Shown one piece after another: positions 1-7,673 of a stretch of DNA of 45,703 bases. A program made the translations under genes and the position numbers. The stretch is from an uncultured Aeromonadales bacterium. Its GTDB lineage: Bacteria; Pseudomonadota; Gammaproteobacteria; Enterobacterales; Succinivibrionaceae. The notes under the pieces are model-generated. The model did no database searches and was not told where the DNA came from. It was given only the letters and a program-made list of their open reading frames with translations. Location of the stretch: assembly GCA_902776275.1 (NCBI GenBank), contig CACYPI010000011.1, positions 1 to 45,703 of the forward strand, in the 5' to 3' direction. Every line of letters begins with the position of its first letter. Positions within the stretch are counted from its first letter, which is position 1.

Positions 1-161
1 TTCCTCTTGCATGCGGTAATTCCCGCATTTGTTGATTTCACGAACATTTTAAGGGTAAATCCACGATTCTTGCATCAGTGGGGTCGCTTCATATTGTCTA
101 ATTCCATGCTTTCTGCCAATGGTCCTGCGGATGCGCCTTGGGGCGGCATGGACTCAAGCAA

Positions 162-191
162 GAAGGCCCCCGGCTTGCGCCAGGGGCCTTC
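162..191 (-). terminator. Probable terminator of the leftward aminotransferase gene
   Basis: A 9-bp perfect stem, GAAGGCCCC (162-170) with GGGGCCTTC (183-191), encloses a 12-nt loop about 20 nt beyond the stop codon of the leftward gene. Read leftward, the stem is followed by only a broken T-rich stretch, so intrinsic termination is likely but not strong. I see nothing else in positions 1-161. Confidence 0.55.
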
Positions 192-210
192 CAAGGCTCT
201 TTGAGGAGGC

Positions 211-1545
211 TCAGAGGCTGAGATCCTTGAGCGACTTCTTGAAGCTGTCCAGGAAGAAGTCGGCGTCCTTCTCGTAGAAGCGGAGGGGCGGGCGGATCTT
301 GAGGATGTTGCCGTTGGAGCCGCAGCAGCCGATGAGCACGTTGTGGTGGCGCAGCCTGTTGACGAGCAGCGTGCAGTTGACCGCATCGGTCTCTTTGGTC
401 ATGGGATCCTTGACGATCTCAAGCCCTGTGAAGAGGCCGGCGCCGCGCACGTCGCCCAGGCAAGGATGCTCGGCCATCAGCTCGCGCAGGCCAGCCCTCA
501 GGTAGTCGCCTGCCTTCACGGCGTTGGGGATGAGGCCATCCTCGTTCAACACCTCGAGCACCGCGGTGCCGGCTGCCGCGGCGGCCGGCGATCCGCCAAA
601 GGTGTTGAAGTAGCCGGTGGAGCGGCTCAGGGCATCGATGATCTCAGGGCGGGTCACGCAGGCTGACATCGGGAAGCCGTTGCCCATCGGCTTGCCCATG
701 GTCACGATGTCGGGGATGACGCCGTGGCGCTGGAAGCCCCACATCTTGCCGGTGCGGCCGAAGCCAGGCTGCACCTCGTCGGCGATGTACAGGCCGCCGT
801 GCTTGTGCACGACGTCGACGGCCTTCTTGATGAAGCCTGCCGGATCGGAGAACACGCCGTCTGAGGAGAAGATGTCGTCAAAGAGGATCGCGGCGAGCTT
901 GACGCCCCTGGCCTCGAGTCTCCCTATGGCCTTTTCGACATCGGAGGCGAACTTGTCGGCAAGCTGGTCCTTGGGGACGCGGTAGGTGTCAGGCGGCGGC
1001 ACCAGCTCGACGAAGTCGCAGGACTTGATGTCCTTGCAGGTCGAAGGAGAGACCATGGTGGTGAGGTAGGAGTTGCCGTGGTAGGCGCCCGAGGTGACGA
1101 TGACGCCCTTGCCGCCGGTGAAGTAGAAGCTCTCGCGCAGCGCCAGATCGTTGGACTCGGATCCGGTGCAGGTGAAGGTGAGCTGCGAGAGCGGGGCGGG
1201 GAAGGTCGAGAGGAGCTTCTCGGCGTAGTCGTCCACGATCTTGCTCAGGTAGCGGGTGTGTGAGTTGACGAGCTTTATCTGCTTTGAGACGTAGTCGGCG
1301 ACGCGCGGGTGGCCGTGGCCGATGCAGGCTACGTTGTTGTAGCAGTCGAGGAAGCGCTCGCCCTTGCGGTCGATGAGGTAGCAGCCCTCGCCCTTCACGA
1401 CTTCAATAGGTTCCTGAAAGAAGAGCACCGAGGCCGAGCCGAAGACCTTGAGGCGGCGCGCCGTCTCGGCGCGGGTTTCAGGATCAAGCTTGTCGAGGTT
1501 TTCAGGATCAAAGGCATTCATTGATAGGATTGATTTAAGTGCCAT
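211..1545 (-). CDS. Class-III PLP-dependent aminotransferase (AGXT2/phospho-lyase-like)
   Basis: A 444-residue fold-type I, class-III aminotransferase. Family marks are the N-terminal YNNVACIGHGHP and NSHTRYL segments, the cofactor-binding ADEVQPGFGRTG, and the PLP lysine in TMGKPMGNGFP (Lys285). The NNVxxxGHxHP and NxxxRYL patterns resemble the AGXT2-like/ethanolamine-phosphate phospho-lyase subgroup more than ornithine or GABA transaminases, but the substrate cannot be read from sequence. The ATG at 1545 was chosen because GAGG lies 9 nt upstream; the frame stays open for 32 more codons without a ribosome site. The gene is monocistronic and divergent from tatA. Its upstream region carries repeats that could bind a dedicated regulator. 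Confidence 0.88.
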   Translation of the reverse strand: MALKSILSMNAFDPENLDKLDPETRAETARRLKVFGSASVLFFQEPIEVVKGEGCYLIDRKGERFLDCYNNVACIGHGHPRVADYVSKQIKLVNSHTRYLSKIVDDYAEKLLSTFPAPLSQLTFTCTGSESNDLALRESFYFTGGKGVIVTSGAYHGNSYLTTMVSPSTCKDIKSCDFVELVPPPDTYRVPKDQLADKFASDVEKAIGRLEARGVKLAAILFDDIFSSDGVFSDPAGFIKKAVDVVHKHGGLYIADEVQPGFGRTGKMWGFQRHGVIPDIVTMGKPMGNGFPMSACVTRPEIIDALSRSTGYFNTFGGSPAAAAAGTAVLEVLNEDGLIPNAVKAGDYLRAGLRELMAEHPCLGDVRGAGLFTGLEIVKDPMTKETDAVNCTLLVNRLRHHNVLIGCCGSNGNILKIRPPLRFYEKDADFFLDSFKKSLKDLSL

Positions 1546-1561
1546 ATGACATGTCCTCAAA

Positions 1562-1891
1562 TTTGTTGAACTCACCAAAAACGACTTCAAAGTAGCACAC
1601 GCTAGCGAAGTTTTGTTGGATCTCTCAAAATCAACCATCAAAATGTTGCATTTTGCACATCAAATAAGCTGTTTTTAGACAAGCTGCAACATTTTGATAC
1701 ACCAAAATCCTGGTTGATCCCAGCCTTCAGCGCTCCTAGACAAATCAGCAGACGGGCGCGCGCGGCCGTCCGGAGCCACGCTGCATCAGCCTTTGCCCCA
1801 TCCGTGGGCAAAGCGCACCCCCGCCGCCCAAATGGAGCATGCTTCGCACCGTAGCGGGCAGAAGACCCAACTTTTGTTGAAGCTCTCACAT
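1562..1891. repeat. Three imperfect direct repeats, core TTTGTTG(A/G)A
   Basis: Related ~19-nt segments occur at 1562-1580, 1612-1630 and 1873-1891, all on the plus strand. Each starts TTTGTTG(A/G)A and continues through a CTC(A/T)C core into an A-rich end. The first two are 50 nt apart and lie just upstream of the aminotransferase start. The third sits about 80 nt before tatA. Such spaced direct repeats are typical operators; the regulator is unknown. Confidence 0.45.
1630..1718. promoter_or_regulatory. Nested inverted repeats in the aminotransferase/tatA divergent region
   Basis: A perfect 14-bp inverted repeat pairs ATCAAAATGTTGCA (1637-1650) with TGCAACATTTTGAT (1685-1698). Outside it lies a second perfect pair, ATCAACCA (1630-1637) with TGGTTGAT (1711-1718). 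The 34-nt centre is A+T-rich. The symmetry suggests a dimeric regulator's sites around the aminotransferase promoter, or a cruciform. No T-tract follows, so it is not a terminator. The rest of the 1546-1952 gap holds no credible gene. Confidence 0.6.
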
Positions 1892-1952
1892 CAATGAGCA
1901 ATCATCACATCAGAGATCAATTGAAAGGGGCCCTGCCCCGGAGGAGAAAATC

Positions 1953-2147
1953 ATGGGTGCGATGTCTGTCTGGCACTGGCTGATCCTGCTTGTCGTTGTG
2001 GCCCTTGTCTTCGGGACCGGCAAGCTCAAGAACTTAGGCTCCGATCTTGGGGGCGCCATACGCGGCTTCAAGGACGGCATGAAGGAGGGCGGCGAAGCCG
2101 ATGCCAAGGCCCCCGCCGCCTCCGAGGCCCCTGCCGGGAAGAAGTGA
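1953..2147 (+). CDS. tatA: Sec-independent protein translocase subunit TatA
   Basis: A 64-residue TatA. After a short N-terminus comes one hydrophobic helix (about residues 5-20), the family FGTGKL hinge, an amphipathic helix with [17 protein letters not shown], and a short Ala/Lys-rich tail. TatA oligomers form the conduit through which TatBC passes folded twin-arginine substrates across the inner membrane. The start follows GGAGGAGAAAATC. It is slightly shorter than typical TatA (about 70-90 residues). tatB begins 9 nt downstream, so tatABC is one operon. A second ATG three codons in (1962) is possible but further from the ribosome site. Confidence 0.96.
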   Translation: MGAMSVWHWLILLVVVALVFGTGKLKNLGSDLGGAIRGFKDGMKEGGEADAKAPAASEAPAGKK

Positions 2148-2156
2148 GGCGGGATC

Positions 2157-2582
2157 ATGCTGGGGGTGAGCTTTCCCGAGGTGGCCGTCTTCCTGGCCGT
2201 GGCGCTTTTGGTGCTCGGCCCTGAGAAGACTCTCAAGGCCTCGCGCTCGATGGGCCGGGCCTTCTCGAGGATTCGTGGCTACCTGCGCGAGTGCGAGCGC
2301 GAGCTCGATCTTGAGGATGTGAGGAAGGCCGCCGCGGGCGTGCGCGGCAACATGCTCGACTTCAGGACCGCCGCCGCGCGCGGCCTTGAGGAGGCCGCAT
2401 CCGAGGCCAAGGCCCCATCTGCGGCGGGTATTGCAAAGGCTGATGCCGCCCCTGCCCCCAGGAAGCCCTCCTGGCCCAAGCCGCCTGCCTACACGCAGGA
2501 CGAGCAGATCAAGGATCTGCAGGGCCGTGTCAAGGCATTGGAGCAGGAGATCGGGCGCCTCAAGGCGCAGTGCGGCAAATAG
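2157..2582 (+). CDS. tatB: Sec-independent protein translocase subunit TatB
   Basis: A 141-residue TatB. The N-terminal membrane helix starts GVSFPEVAVFLAVALLVLGPEK, in which the LGPEK hinge is the family mark. It is followed by a long amphipathic helix, an Ala/Pro-rich linker and a predicted coiled-coil C-terminus (about residues 118-138, KDLQGRVKALEQEIGRLK). TatB partners TatC in receptor complexes that bind twin-arginine signal peptides. The position between tatA and tatC and the GAGGCGG ribosome site just before the ATG confirm the call. tatC starts 12 nt downstream. Confidence 0.95.
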   Translation: MLGVSFPEVAVFLAVALLVLGPEKTLKASRSMGRAFSRIRGYLRECERELDLEDVRKAAAGVRGNMLDFRTAAARGLEEAASEAKAPSAAGIAKADAAPAPRKPSWPKPPAYTQDEQIKDLQGRVKALEQEIGRLKAQCGK

Positions 2583-2594
2583 GAGGAGGCGCGT

Positions 2595-3374
2595 ATGGAT
2601 GATCGCACGAGCATGAAGCAAGGCATGGCAGAGGGCGATGCCGCGATGCCGCTGATGTCGCATGTGCGCGAGCTCAGGCGCCGCCTCATGTACATATTCC
2701 TGGGAATAGCGGTTTGCACCGCGGCGCTGATGCCGATGATGCGGCCGCTGTTCGATCTGGCCTCCAAGCCCCTGATGGACGCGCTGCCTGCTGGGGCGCA
2801 GCTACTCTCAGTGGGCGTGGTGGCCCCGGTGCTCGCCCCGCTCAAGGTCGTGCTCTTCGCGGCGTTCTTCGCATCGCTGCCGTTCACGGTCTACCAGATC
2901 TGGGCCTTCGTCTCCCCCGGGCTCTTCAGGAGCGAGAAGAAGGCGGTGCTGCCGCTGGTGCTCTCGACGCTGGCGATGTTCGCCTGCGGCGTGGCCTACT
3001 GCTACTTCGTGGTCTTCGGCTTCCTCTTCAAGTTCATCGCAGGCTTCTCTCCTGAGTCGATAAGCTTCGCCCCGGACATCGACTCCTACATCAGCTTCGT
3101 GCTCCACCTCTTCCTGGCCTTCGGCCTGACCTTCGAGGTGCCCATAGCCGTGGTGCTGCTCGCATCCTCCGGCATCGCCTCGGTGAAGGGCCTCAAGCGC
3201 TTCCGCCGCTACCTCATCGTGCTGGCCTTCGGCGCCGCGGCGGTCATAACCCCGCCGGACGTCGCCTCGCAGCTGCTTCTGGCGCTGCCGATCATCGCGC
3301 TCTACGAGCTTGGACTGGTGCTCGCGCCGCTTTTTGCAAGAAAGCCCCGCGCGCAGGAGGCCAGCGCCGCCTGA
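2595..3374 (+). CDS. tatC: Sec-independent protein translocase subunit TatC
   Basis: A 259-residue polytopic inner-membrane protein with about six hydrophobic segments. It has the family N-terminal signature MSHVRELRRRL (around residues 22-32), the YQIWAFVSPGLFRSEKK loop and the conserved Glu in GLTFEVPIAV. TatC recognises the twin-arginine motif and forms the core of the translocase. The ATG at 2595 follows AGGAGG by 6 nt. Length is normal (E. coli 258). It is the last gene of the operon and a strong terminator follows the stop codon. Confidence 0.97.
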   Translation: MDDRTSMKQGMAEGDAAMPLMSHVRELRRRLMYIFLGIAVCTAALMPMMRPLFDLASKPLMDALPAGAQLLSVGVVAPVLAPLKVVLFAAFFASLPFTVYQIWAFVSPGLFRSEKKAVLPLVLSTLAMFACGVAYCYFVVFGFLFKFIAGFSPESISFAPDIDSYISFVLHLFLAFGLTFEVPIAVVLLASSGIASVKGLKRFRRYLIVLAFGAAAVITPPDVASQLLLALPIIALYELGLVLAPLFARKPRAQEASAA

Positions 3375-3389
3375 GTTTTTCCCTGACCA

Positions 3390-3426
3390 AAAGCGCCGGG
3401 ACGCACAACGCCCCGGCGCTTTCTTT
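3390..3426 (+). terminator. Intrinsic terminator of tatABC
   Basis: An 11-bp perfect stem pairs AAAGCGCCGGG (3390-3400) with CCCGGCGCTTT (3412-3422) around an 11-nt loop, followed by TTTCTTTTG. It lies 15 nt past the tatC stop codon. Confidence 0.88.
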
Positions 3427-3437
3427 TGCGCCACGCG

Positions 3438-3472
3438 CAGAAACAAAGCGGGGAGCCTTAAAGGCTCCCCGC
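3438..3472 (-). terminator. Intrinsic terminator of lpoA
   Basis: GCGGGGAGCCTT and AAGGCTCCCCGC form a 12-bp stem with almost no loop (3448-3472). Read leftward it is followed by TTTGTTTCTG. Convergent with the tatC terminator, it separates the two converging transcripts. Confidence 0.8.
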
Positions 3473-3500
3473 TTGCTCCGTCAGGGGCTGTCAGCAAAGA

Positions 3501-5297
3501 TCAGTCATGCAGCTTTCCAAGCTCCACCCACATCGGGGCGGTCTCAACCAGGCCGTTCTGGCCTAGGCTGATGTCGCCGGTCAGGCCGTGCAGGACATCC
3601 TTGTTGTCCTTGGCAAGCTCGGGCATCAGCAACGCCAGCGAGACCGCGTCGTAGCCTGCGCAGAAGACGCGCTGGGCCTGGGAGTTGGCCTTGGGGATGT
3701 TCTTCATGAAGGTCTGCTTGAGCGCGCTGTCGGAGAGTAGCCAGGGCATGTCGCCGAGCATGGTGCCCTTGAGCGCCAGCTGCTGGCCGGAGTTGTTGAA
3801 GCCCTCGAAGCTGCCGTCGGTGAGGTAGACCCTGAGACTGGAGGGGAGGCCTGCGCGGATGTTCACCGCGTCGGCGGCCGAGCCTGCGACATAGGCGGCC
3901 TGGGCGCCGTCGAGGCTGCAGCCCTTAACTGCCTGCGTGGCGTTGGCGGCGTCGGCGATCGGGCACTGCGCGGCGGTGCCGCGGCCCTGGAAGCCCTTGA
4001 TGAAGCCGTTGGCGGCGCGGGCCTGCGCGCGGCCCTGGGTGTAGATCACCACGGCCTTCTTCACGCCGTCCTGCGCTGCCTTGGCGGCGGCGAGGGCGCC
4101 CTCGTAGTCAGGCCCCAGATCGAAGTGCCACTGGTTGTTCGGGCGCGCGCCCTCGGGGGTGTTCAGCACGATCGAGGGGATGTCGAGGCCCTGGGCGTTG
4201 AACTCCGCCACGTCGGGCTTTAGCAGCGGGCCGATGACCAGCGCGGTGCCGTTGTTTTTGATCTCCGAGGCGATGGAGGCCACGCTGTGTGCTGCGGTGT
4301 CGTAGAAGGTGACCCTGAGGTCGGAGTGGCGCTGCTGTAGCGCGGCCATCACGCCGAGCTTGGCCGGCTCGCCGACGGCCTGGGCGAACCTGCCTGAGAG
4401 CGGCAGCAGCACGGCGACGCGCGCGTCGGGGGCGATCTTGAAGACGCCGCTCACGTTGGCGGGCACCGCCTCGCCATTGTCCTCGTTAGTAGGCTCGGCC
4501 TCGGCGGTGTCGGAGGACGCGGCCGCGCCCTGCGCGGCCAGGCCGTCGGCGCTGATGAGCGCGGCCAGCGGGTGGTCGGGGTACTTCTGGGCAAACTGCG
4601 AGAAGAGCTGGGACTTGGCCTGCTCGGAGCTTGAGCTGTCGATGGCGGCGTACTCGTAGAACGCGGCATCGTCGCCGCCTGCGGAGGCGCCGGAGGCAAT
4701 CTTCGCGGAGCCCTCGGAATCGAGCAGCGCGACGATGCGGCGCAGCACGGTCAGGCGGTCCTCGCCCTGCACGAGCGGCAGCAGCTGCTTGCCGCTTGAG
4801 AAGGCCTGATCGGCATAGGCGGCCTTCTTGGTCTTGGCGAAAGCCTTCTCGTTGACCGAGAAGTCAAGCAGGTAGTAGTACCTGGCCGCGCTCTCGGGCA
4901 ATGCGGCCGAGCCGACCTTGGAAAGGGCGGCTGCGGCGCCTTCGTCGTTGCCGGTGCGCGCAAGCAGCAGCGCGCTGATGATCGAGGCCTCGTCCTTTTC
5001 CATCTGGTTCTGGGCCTCGGACTCCATTGAGGCTATGGCCTGCCTGGCGCCGTCGGCATTGCCCGCGGCTATCTGGGAGCGGGCCAGGAGGATCAGGGCG
5101 TTGAAGCGGCTGTCGTCGGTGGCGGCGTCGGCCATGGCGCTGTATTCATCGGCCGAGCGGTCGAGCTGGCCGAAGGCCTGCGCGACCGAAGCCTGGGACT
5201 GGTTTTCCGTGCTGCCGCACCCGGCCAGGGCCAGGGCGCACACGGTCATTGCCGCGCAGAGGGCTGCGCTGAGCTTGGATTTTTTGGCTTTCAACAT
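3501..5297 (-). CDS. lpoA: Penicillin-binding protein activator LpoA (outer-membrane lipoprotein)
   Basis: A 598-residue lipoprotein with a type-II signal peptide ending in lipobox LAGC (lipidated Cys27). An Ala-rich helical N-terminal half (about residues 30-265, TPR-like) joins a periplasmic-binding-protein-like C-terminal domain that opens with VAVLLPLSGRFAQAVGEPAK. LpoA reaches from the outer membrane through the wall to stimulate PBP1A. Divergence from rsmI is the classic gammaproteobacterial arrangement (yraM/yraL) and supports the name. The leftward promoter may be the extended -10 TGCTAAAAT (read leftward) at about 5363-5371. The N-terminal domain is poorly conserved, as usual in this family. 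Confidence 0.92.
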   Translation of the reverse strand: MLKAKKSKLSAALCAAMTVCALALAGCGSTENQSQASVAQAFGQLDRSADEYSAMADAATDDSRFNALILLARSQIAAGNADGARQAIASMESEAQNQMEKDEASIISALLLARTGNDEGAAAALSKVGSAALPESAARYYYLLDFSVNEKAFAKTKKAAYADQAFSSGKQLLPLVQGEDRLTVLRRIVALLDSEGSAKIASGASAGGDDAAFYEYAAIDSSSSEQAKSQLFSQFAQKYPDHPLAALISADGLAAQGAAASSDTAEAEPTNEDNGEAVPANVSGVFKIAPDARVAVLLPLSGRFAQAVGEPAKLGVMAALQQRHSDLRVTFYDTAAHSVASIASEIKNNGTALVIGPLLKPDVAEFNAQGLDIPSIVLNTPEGARPNNQWHFDLGPDYEGALAAAKAAQDGVKKAVVIYTQGRAQARAANGFIKGFQGRGTAAQCPIADAANATQAVKGCSLDGAQAAYVAGSAADAVNIRAGLPSSLRVYLTDGSFEGFNNSGQQLALKGTMLGDMPWLLSDSALKQTFMKNIPKANSQAQRVFCAGYDAVSLALLMPELAKDNKDVLHGLTGDISLGQNGLVETAPMWVELGKLHD

Positions 5298-5416
5298 ATC
5301 CGTCCGAAAACTTGCGCCCGGGAGCTTCAGCGCCGGGCCTGAACATGGGTTGACGCGGCATATTTTAGCATCAGATGGGGGCGCTCCCCCGCGGCGCTGA
5401 TATCATTCCCAACCGT

Positions 5417-5444
5417 GCCAAGGCGCCCCTTCGGGCGCCTTGGC
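5417..5444 (+). other. Perfect 12-bp hairpin in the rsmI leader
   Basis: GCCAAGGCGCCC (5417-5428) pairs fully with GGGCGCCTTGGC (5433-5444) across a CTTC loop, 29 nt before the rsmI start. No T-run follows on either strand, so it is probably an mRNA leader stem or an operator rather than a terminator. A TATCAT box at 5401-5406 could be the rsmI -10 element. Confidence 0.6.
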
Positions 5445-5473
5445 AAACTCCTTAATGAGAGGACAGGCTAGCA

Positions 5474-6340
5474 ATGCTCGACAGCGCCCTTTACATAGTG
5501 CCGACCCCCATAGGCAACCTCGAGGACATCACGATGCGCGCCGTGCGCGTGCTCAAGGAGGCGACGCTCATCGCCGCCGAGGACACCCGCCATTCAAAGG
5601 CGATGCTTGACCGTCTGGGGATCGCCCCTGCGCGCATGATCAGCTGCTATGACCAGACCGAGGAGGCGCGCGCGGAGGCGATCATCGATGAGGTGCAGCG
5701 CGGCGGCAGCGTCGCCCTCATATCTGACGCGGGATCCCCGCTCATCAACGATCCGGGCTACCGCGTGGTGACCGCCTGCGCCAAGGCAGGCGTCAAGGTC
5801 GTGCCGCTCCCGGGGCCGTGCGCGGCCATCACGGCGCTCGAGTGCGCGGGGCTGCCCACCGACGCCTTTCGCTTCAACGGCTTCCTCCCGGTCAAGGACA
5901 AGGAGTTGCGCGATCGCGTGGGAAAACTCGCCTCCTCGGACTGCACCGAGGTCTTCTACGAGTCCCCGCGCCGCATCCTCAAGAGCTCCGAGGTCATGGC
6001 AGAGATCATCCCCGATCACCCCGTGGCGGTCTGCCGCGAGCTTACCAAGGCCTTCGAGTCGGTCTACAGGATGCCAGCTCGCGATCTTCCAGCCTTCCTC
6101 AATGCCGATCCCGACCGCCAGCGCGGCGAGTTCGTGGTGGTGGTGGGCAAGGCCGAGGAGCAGTCAGACTCCGGGCTTGAGAAGGCGCGCGCGGCCGTGG
6201 CCGCGCTGATGAAAGGGGCCACCGCCAAGACCGTCTCATCGGTCGTCGCCGATCTCACCGGCTCGCGCAGGCGCGACCTCTACGAGTACGCCTCGACGCT
6301 CAAGGGCGCAAAGGCGGGGGATGGGGGGCAGGACTCTTAA
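5474..6340 (+). CDS. rsmI: 16S rRNA (cytidine(1402)-2'-O)-methyltransferase RsmI
   Basis: A 288-residue SAM-dependent tetrapyrrole-methylase-fold enzyme that 2'-O-methylates C1402 in the decoding centre of 16S rRNA. Family motifs are PTPIGNLEDITMRA near the N-terminus, AAEDTRHS, SDAGSPLINDPGYR and PGPCAAITAL, with FNGFLP before the C-terminal domain. Its partner RsmH (7673-8611), which methylates N4 of the same nucleotide, lies just downstream. The start follows GAGAGGA. The gene is followed by rnpB, the order seen in many gammaproteobacteria. Confidence 0.97.
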   Translation: MLDSALYIVPTPIGNLEDITMRAVRVLKEATLIAAEDTRHSKAMLDRLGIAPARMISCYDQTEEARAEAIIDEVQRGGSVALISDAGSPLINDPGYRVVTACAKAGVKVVPLPGPCAAITALECAGLPTDAFRFNGFLPVKDKELRDRVGKLASSDCTEVFYESPRRILKSSEVMAEIIPDHPVAVCRELTKAFESVYRMPARDLPAFLNADPDRQRGEFVVVVGKAEEQSDSGLEKARAAVAALMKGATAKTVSSVVADLTGSRRRDLYEYASTLKGAKAGDGGQDS

Positions 6341-6390
6341 GGGGTTCCTTTAAAAAACCGCGGTTGTGCTTAAAAATCCCCGTGTGCCTG

Positions 6391-6396
6391 TATAAT
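6391..6396 (+). promoter_or_regulatory. -10 element of the rnpB promoter
   Basis: A perfect TATAAT lies 6-7 nt before the inferred 5' end of RNase P RNA. The region 17 nt upstream (GCTTAA) is a poor -35 match, while TTGTGC at 6364-6369 is 21 nt away. The promoter overlaps the end of the rsmI transcription unit. Confidence 0.7.
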
Positions 6397-6401
6397 GGCG
6401 G

Positions 6402-6771
6402 CGAGCCGGTCGGGCAGCCGCTGCCGCGGACGCGTGTCTTCGGGCATACGGTCGACGGGGGAGGAAAGTCCGAGCTCCATAGGACAGGGTGCCAGGTAAC
6501 TCCTGGGGGGCGCAAGCCCACGAACAGTGCCACAGAAAACAAACCGCCTGCTTGCAGGCAAGGGTGAAAAGGTGCGGCAAGAGCGCACCGCCCATCCAGC
6601 AATGGCATGGGGCATGGAAAACTCCGCCCGGAGCAAGATCAAATAGGCCTCATATGGCGTGGTCCGCGCCTGGGGCGGGTTGATTGCTTGAGCCCTGGAG
6701 CGATCCAGGGCCTAGAGGAATGGCTGCCGCTGCTTGCAGCACAGAACTCGGCTTACAGACTGGCTCAATCC
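6402..6771 (+). ncRNA. rnpB: RNase P RNA (bacterial type A)
   Basis: The catalytic RNA of RNase P, which removes tRNA 5' leaders. Diagnostic conserved blocks are GAGGAAAGTCCGAGCTCC (about 6461-6478), the ACAGTGCCACAGAAA core (about 6525-6539) and the 3' half TAGAGGAATGGCTGCC (about 6712-6727). The terminal helix P1 forms between GAGCCGGTC (6403-6411) and GACTGGCTC (6758-6766), which fixes the ends to within a few bases. The length of about 370 nt is normal for type A. The gene sits between rsmI and mraZ. No clear intrinsic terminator is visible immediately after it. Apparent reading frames crossing this interval are shadows. Confidence 0.96.
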
Positions 6772-7112
6772 ATTCTAAGAAAGGAAACGGTCGCGGCGCC
6801 GCCCGCGTTCCCGAACCCCGATTCAAAGCTTCAGAACCATTAGGATCCGGAGGCGCGCAGGCGCCACGGACCCGCATTTTCCATGTATGCGCAATCCAAT
6901 TCCGTGATCGCATTAACGCTTTTGCACACGCTTGCGCGCAAAGTCCCTCATTCCCGCCAGAACCCAGCGGCAAAAGGCGATCCAATCGCCCATTTGCAAA
7001 AAATCCCGCACGCCTAGGCAAAACTCCGCAAGCGCTTGCAGGGCATCCCCGCCCTTGGCGCGACAGCACTTTGCGCCGCCATTGCCGCAAGCTCTAAGAC
7101 CTGGGCGCGTTA
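6772..7112. other. Intergenic region between rnpB and the mraZ promoter
   Basis: No credible gene is seen. One stem-loop, GGCGAT/ATCGCC around CCA and extended by GCAAA/TTTGC (about 6970-6998), lies mid-way; read leftward it would be followed by a TTTT run. Its role is unknown, and it could terminate leftward read-through. Confidence 0.4.
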
Positions 7113-7141
7113 TTGCATAAAAAATGACGTTTTTGTACACT
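7113..7141 (+). promoter_or_regulatory. Sigma-70 promoter of the dcw cluster (PmraZ)
   Basis: TTGCAT (7113-7118) and TACACT (7136-7141) are separated by exactly 17 nt. This predicts a transcript start near 7148, immediately before the MraZ-type repeats. It is the only good promoter upstream of mraZ. Confidence 0.72.
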
Positions 7142-7150
7142 CACAGGCAT

Positions 7151-7180
7151 AAAGTGGAAGATTGTGGCGGAATGTGCAAG
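7151..7180 (+). promoter_or_regulatory. Putative MraZ operator: three tandem decamers
   Basis: Three consecutive 10-nt units, AAAGTGGAAG, ATTGTGGCGG and AATGTGCAAG, share the pattern A(A/T)(A/T)GTG at a strict 10-nt period, one helical turn. MraZ is known to bind short direct repeats spaced in this way upstream of its own gene. The units lie between the predicted transcript start and the mraZ ATG at 7191. Confidence 0.6.
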
Positions 7181-7190
7181 GCAGGTTGAG

Positions 7191-7673
7191 ATGGCCCAAG
7201 CGCCCCTCTTGAGCGGCACCAGCGAGGTTGCCCTTGATGACAAGGGCCGCTTTGCCATGCCCATGAGGTTCCGCAAGATCCTGCAGCGCGAGGGCGACGG
7301 CGAGCTGGTGTTCACCCGTTCGCTCACCGATCCCTGCCTTTGGATCTACCCGATGAGCTCATGGGATGGCGCAGTTCATGACTTGGGCGCGCTGCCCTCG
7401 CTCACCGATCCGCTCTGCCGCATCGTGCAGCGCGTGGTGCTGGGCAGCGCGGTCGCGGTCAATCCTGACTCGCAGGGCCGCTACCTGCTGCCTCCTGAGC
7501 TGCGCGCAAAGGGCGCGATCGGACGCAAGGCCATGCTCATCGGCTTTAACAACAAGTTCGAGTTGTGGGGCGGCGAGGCCTTCGAGGAGCAGCAGCGCCG
7601 CGACGAGGAGGAGCTCAAGAAGGCAATGGAGAGCTTCCCATCCCACGAGGGCTTGGGAAGCCTGAGGCTCTGA
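7191..7673 (+). CDS. mraZ: Transcriptional regulator MraZ
   Basis: A DNA-binding regulator of the dcw operon with two AbrB-like SpoVT repeats. The first is around LDDKGRFAMPMRFRK and the second around VNPDSQGRYLLPPELR. It forms ring oligomers and represses its own operon in E. coli. The ATG at 7191 gives 160 residues (usual length about 150). An in-frame GTG at 7164 would give 169 residues, but it lies inside the putative operator repeats and only 16 nt from the predicted transcript start, so 7191 is preferred. The stop codon overlaps the rsmH start by 1 nt, indicating translational coupling. Confidence 0.9.
   Translation: MAQAPLLSGTSEVALDDKGRFAMPMRFRKILQREGDGELVFTRSLTDPCLWIYPMSSWDGAVHDLGALPSLTDPLCRIVQRVVLGSAVAVNPDSQGRYLLPPELRAKGAIGRKAMLIGFNNKFELWGGEAFEEQQRRDEEELKKAMESFPSHEGLGSLRL

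Noticed and set aside
1638..1901. 87-codon leftward frame upstream of the aminotransferase
   Set aside because: It crosses the inverted repeats and shows no domain or ribosome site; likely non-coding.
6684..7097. 137-codon frame after rsmI
   Set aside because: It overlaps the 3' third of RNase P RNA and shows no protein-like features.
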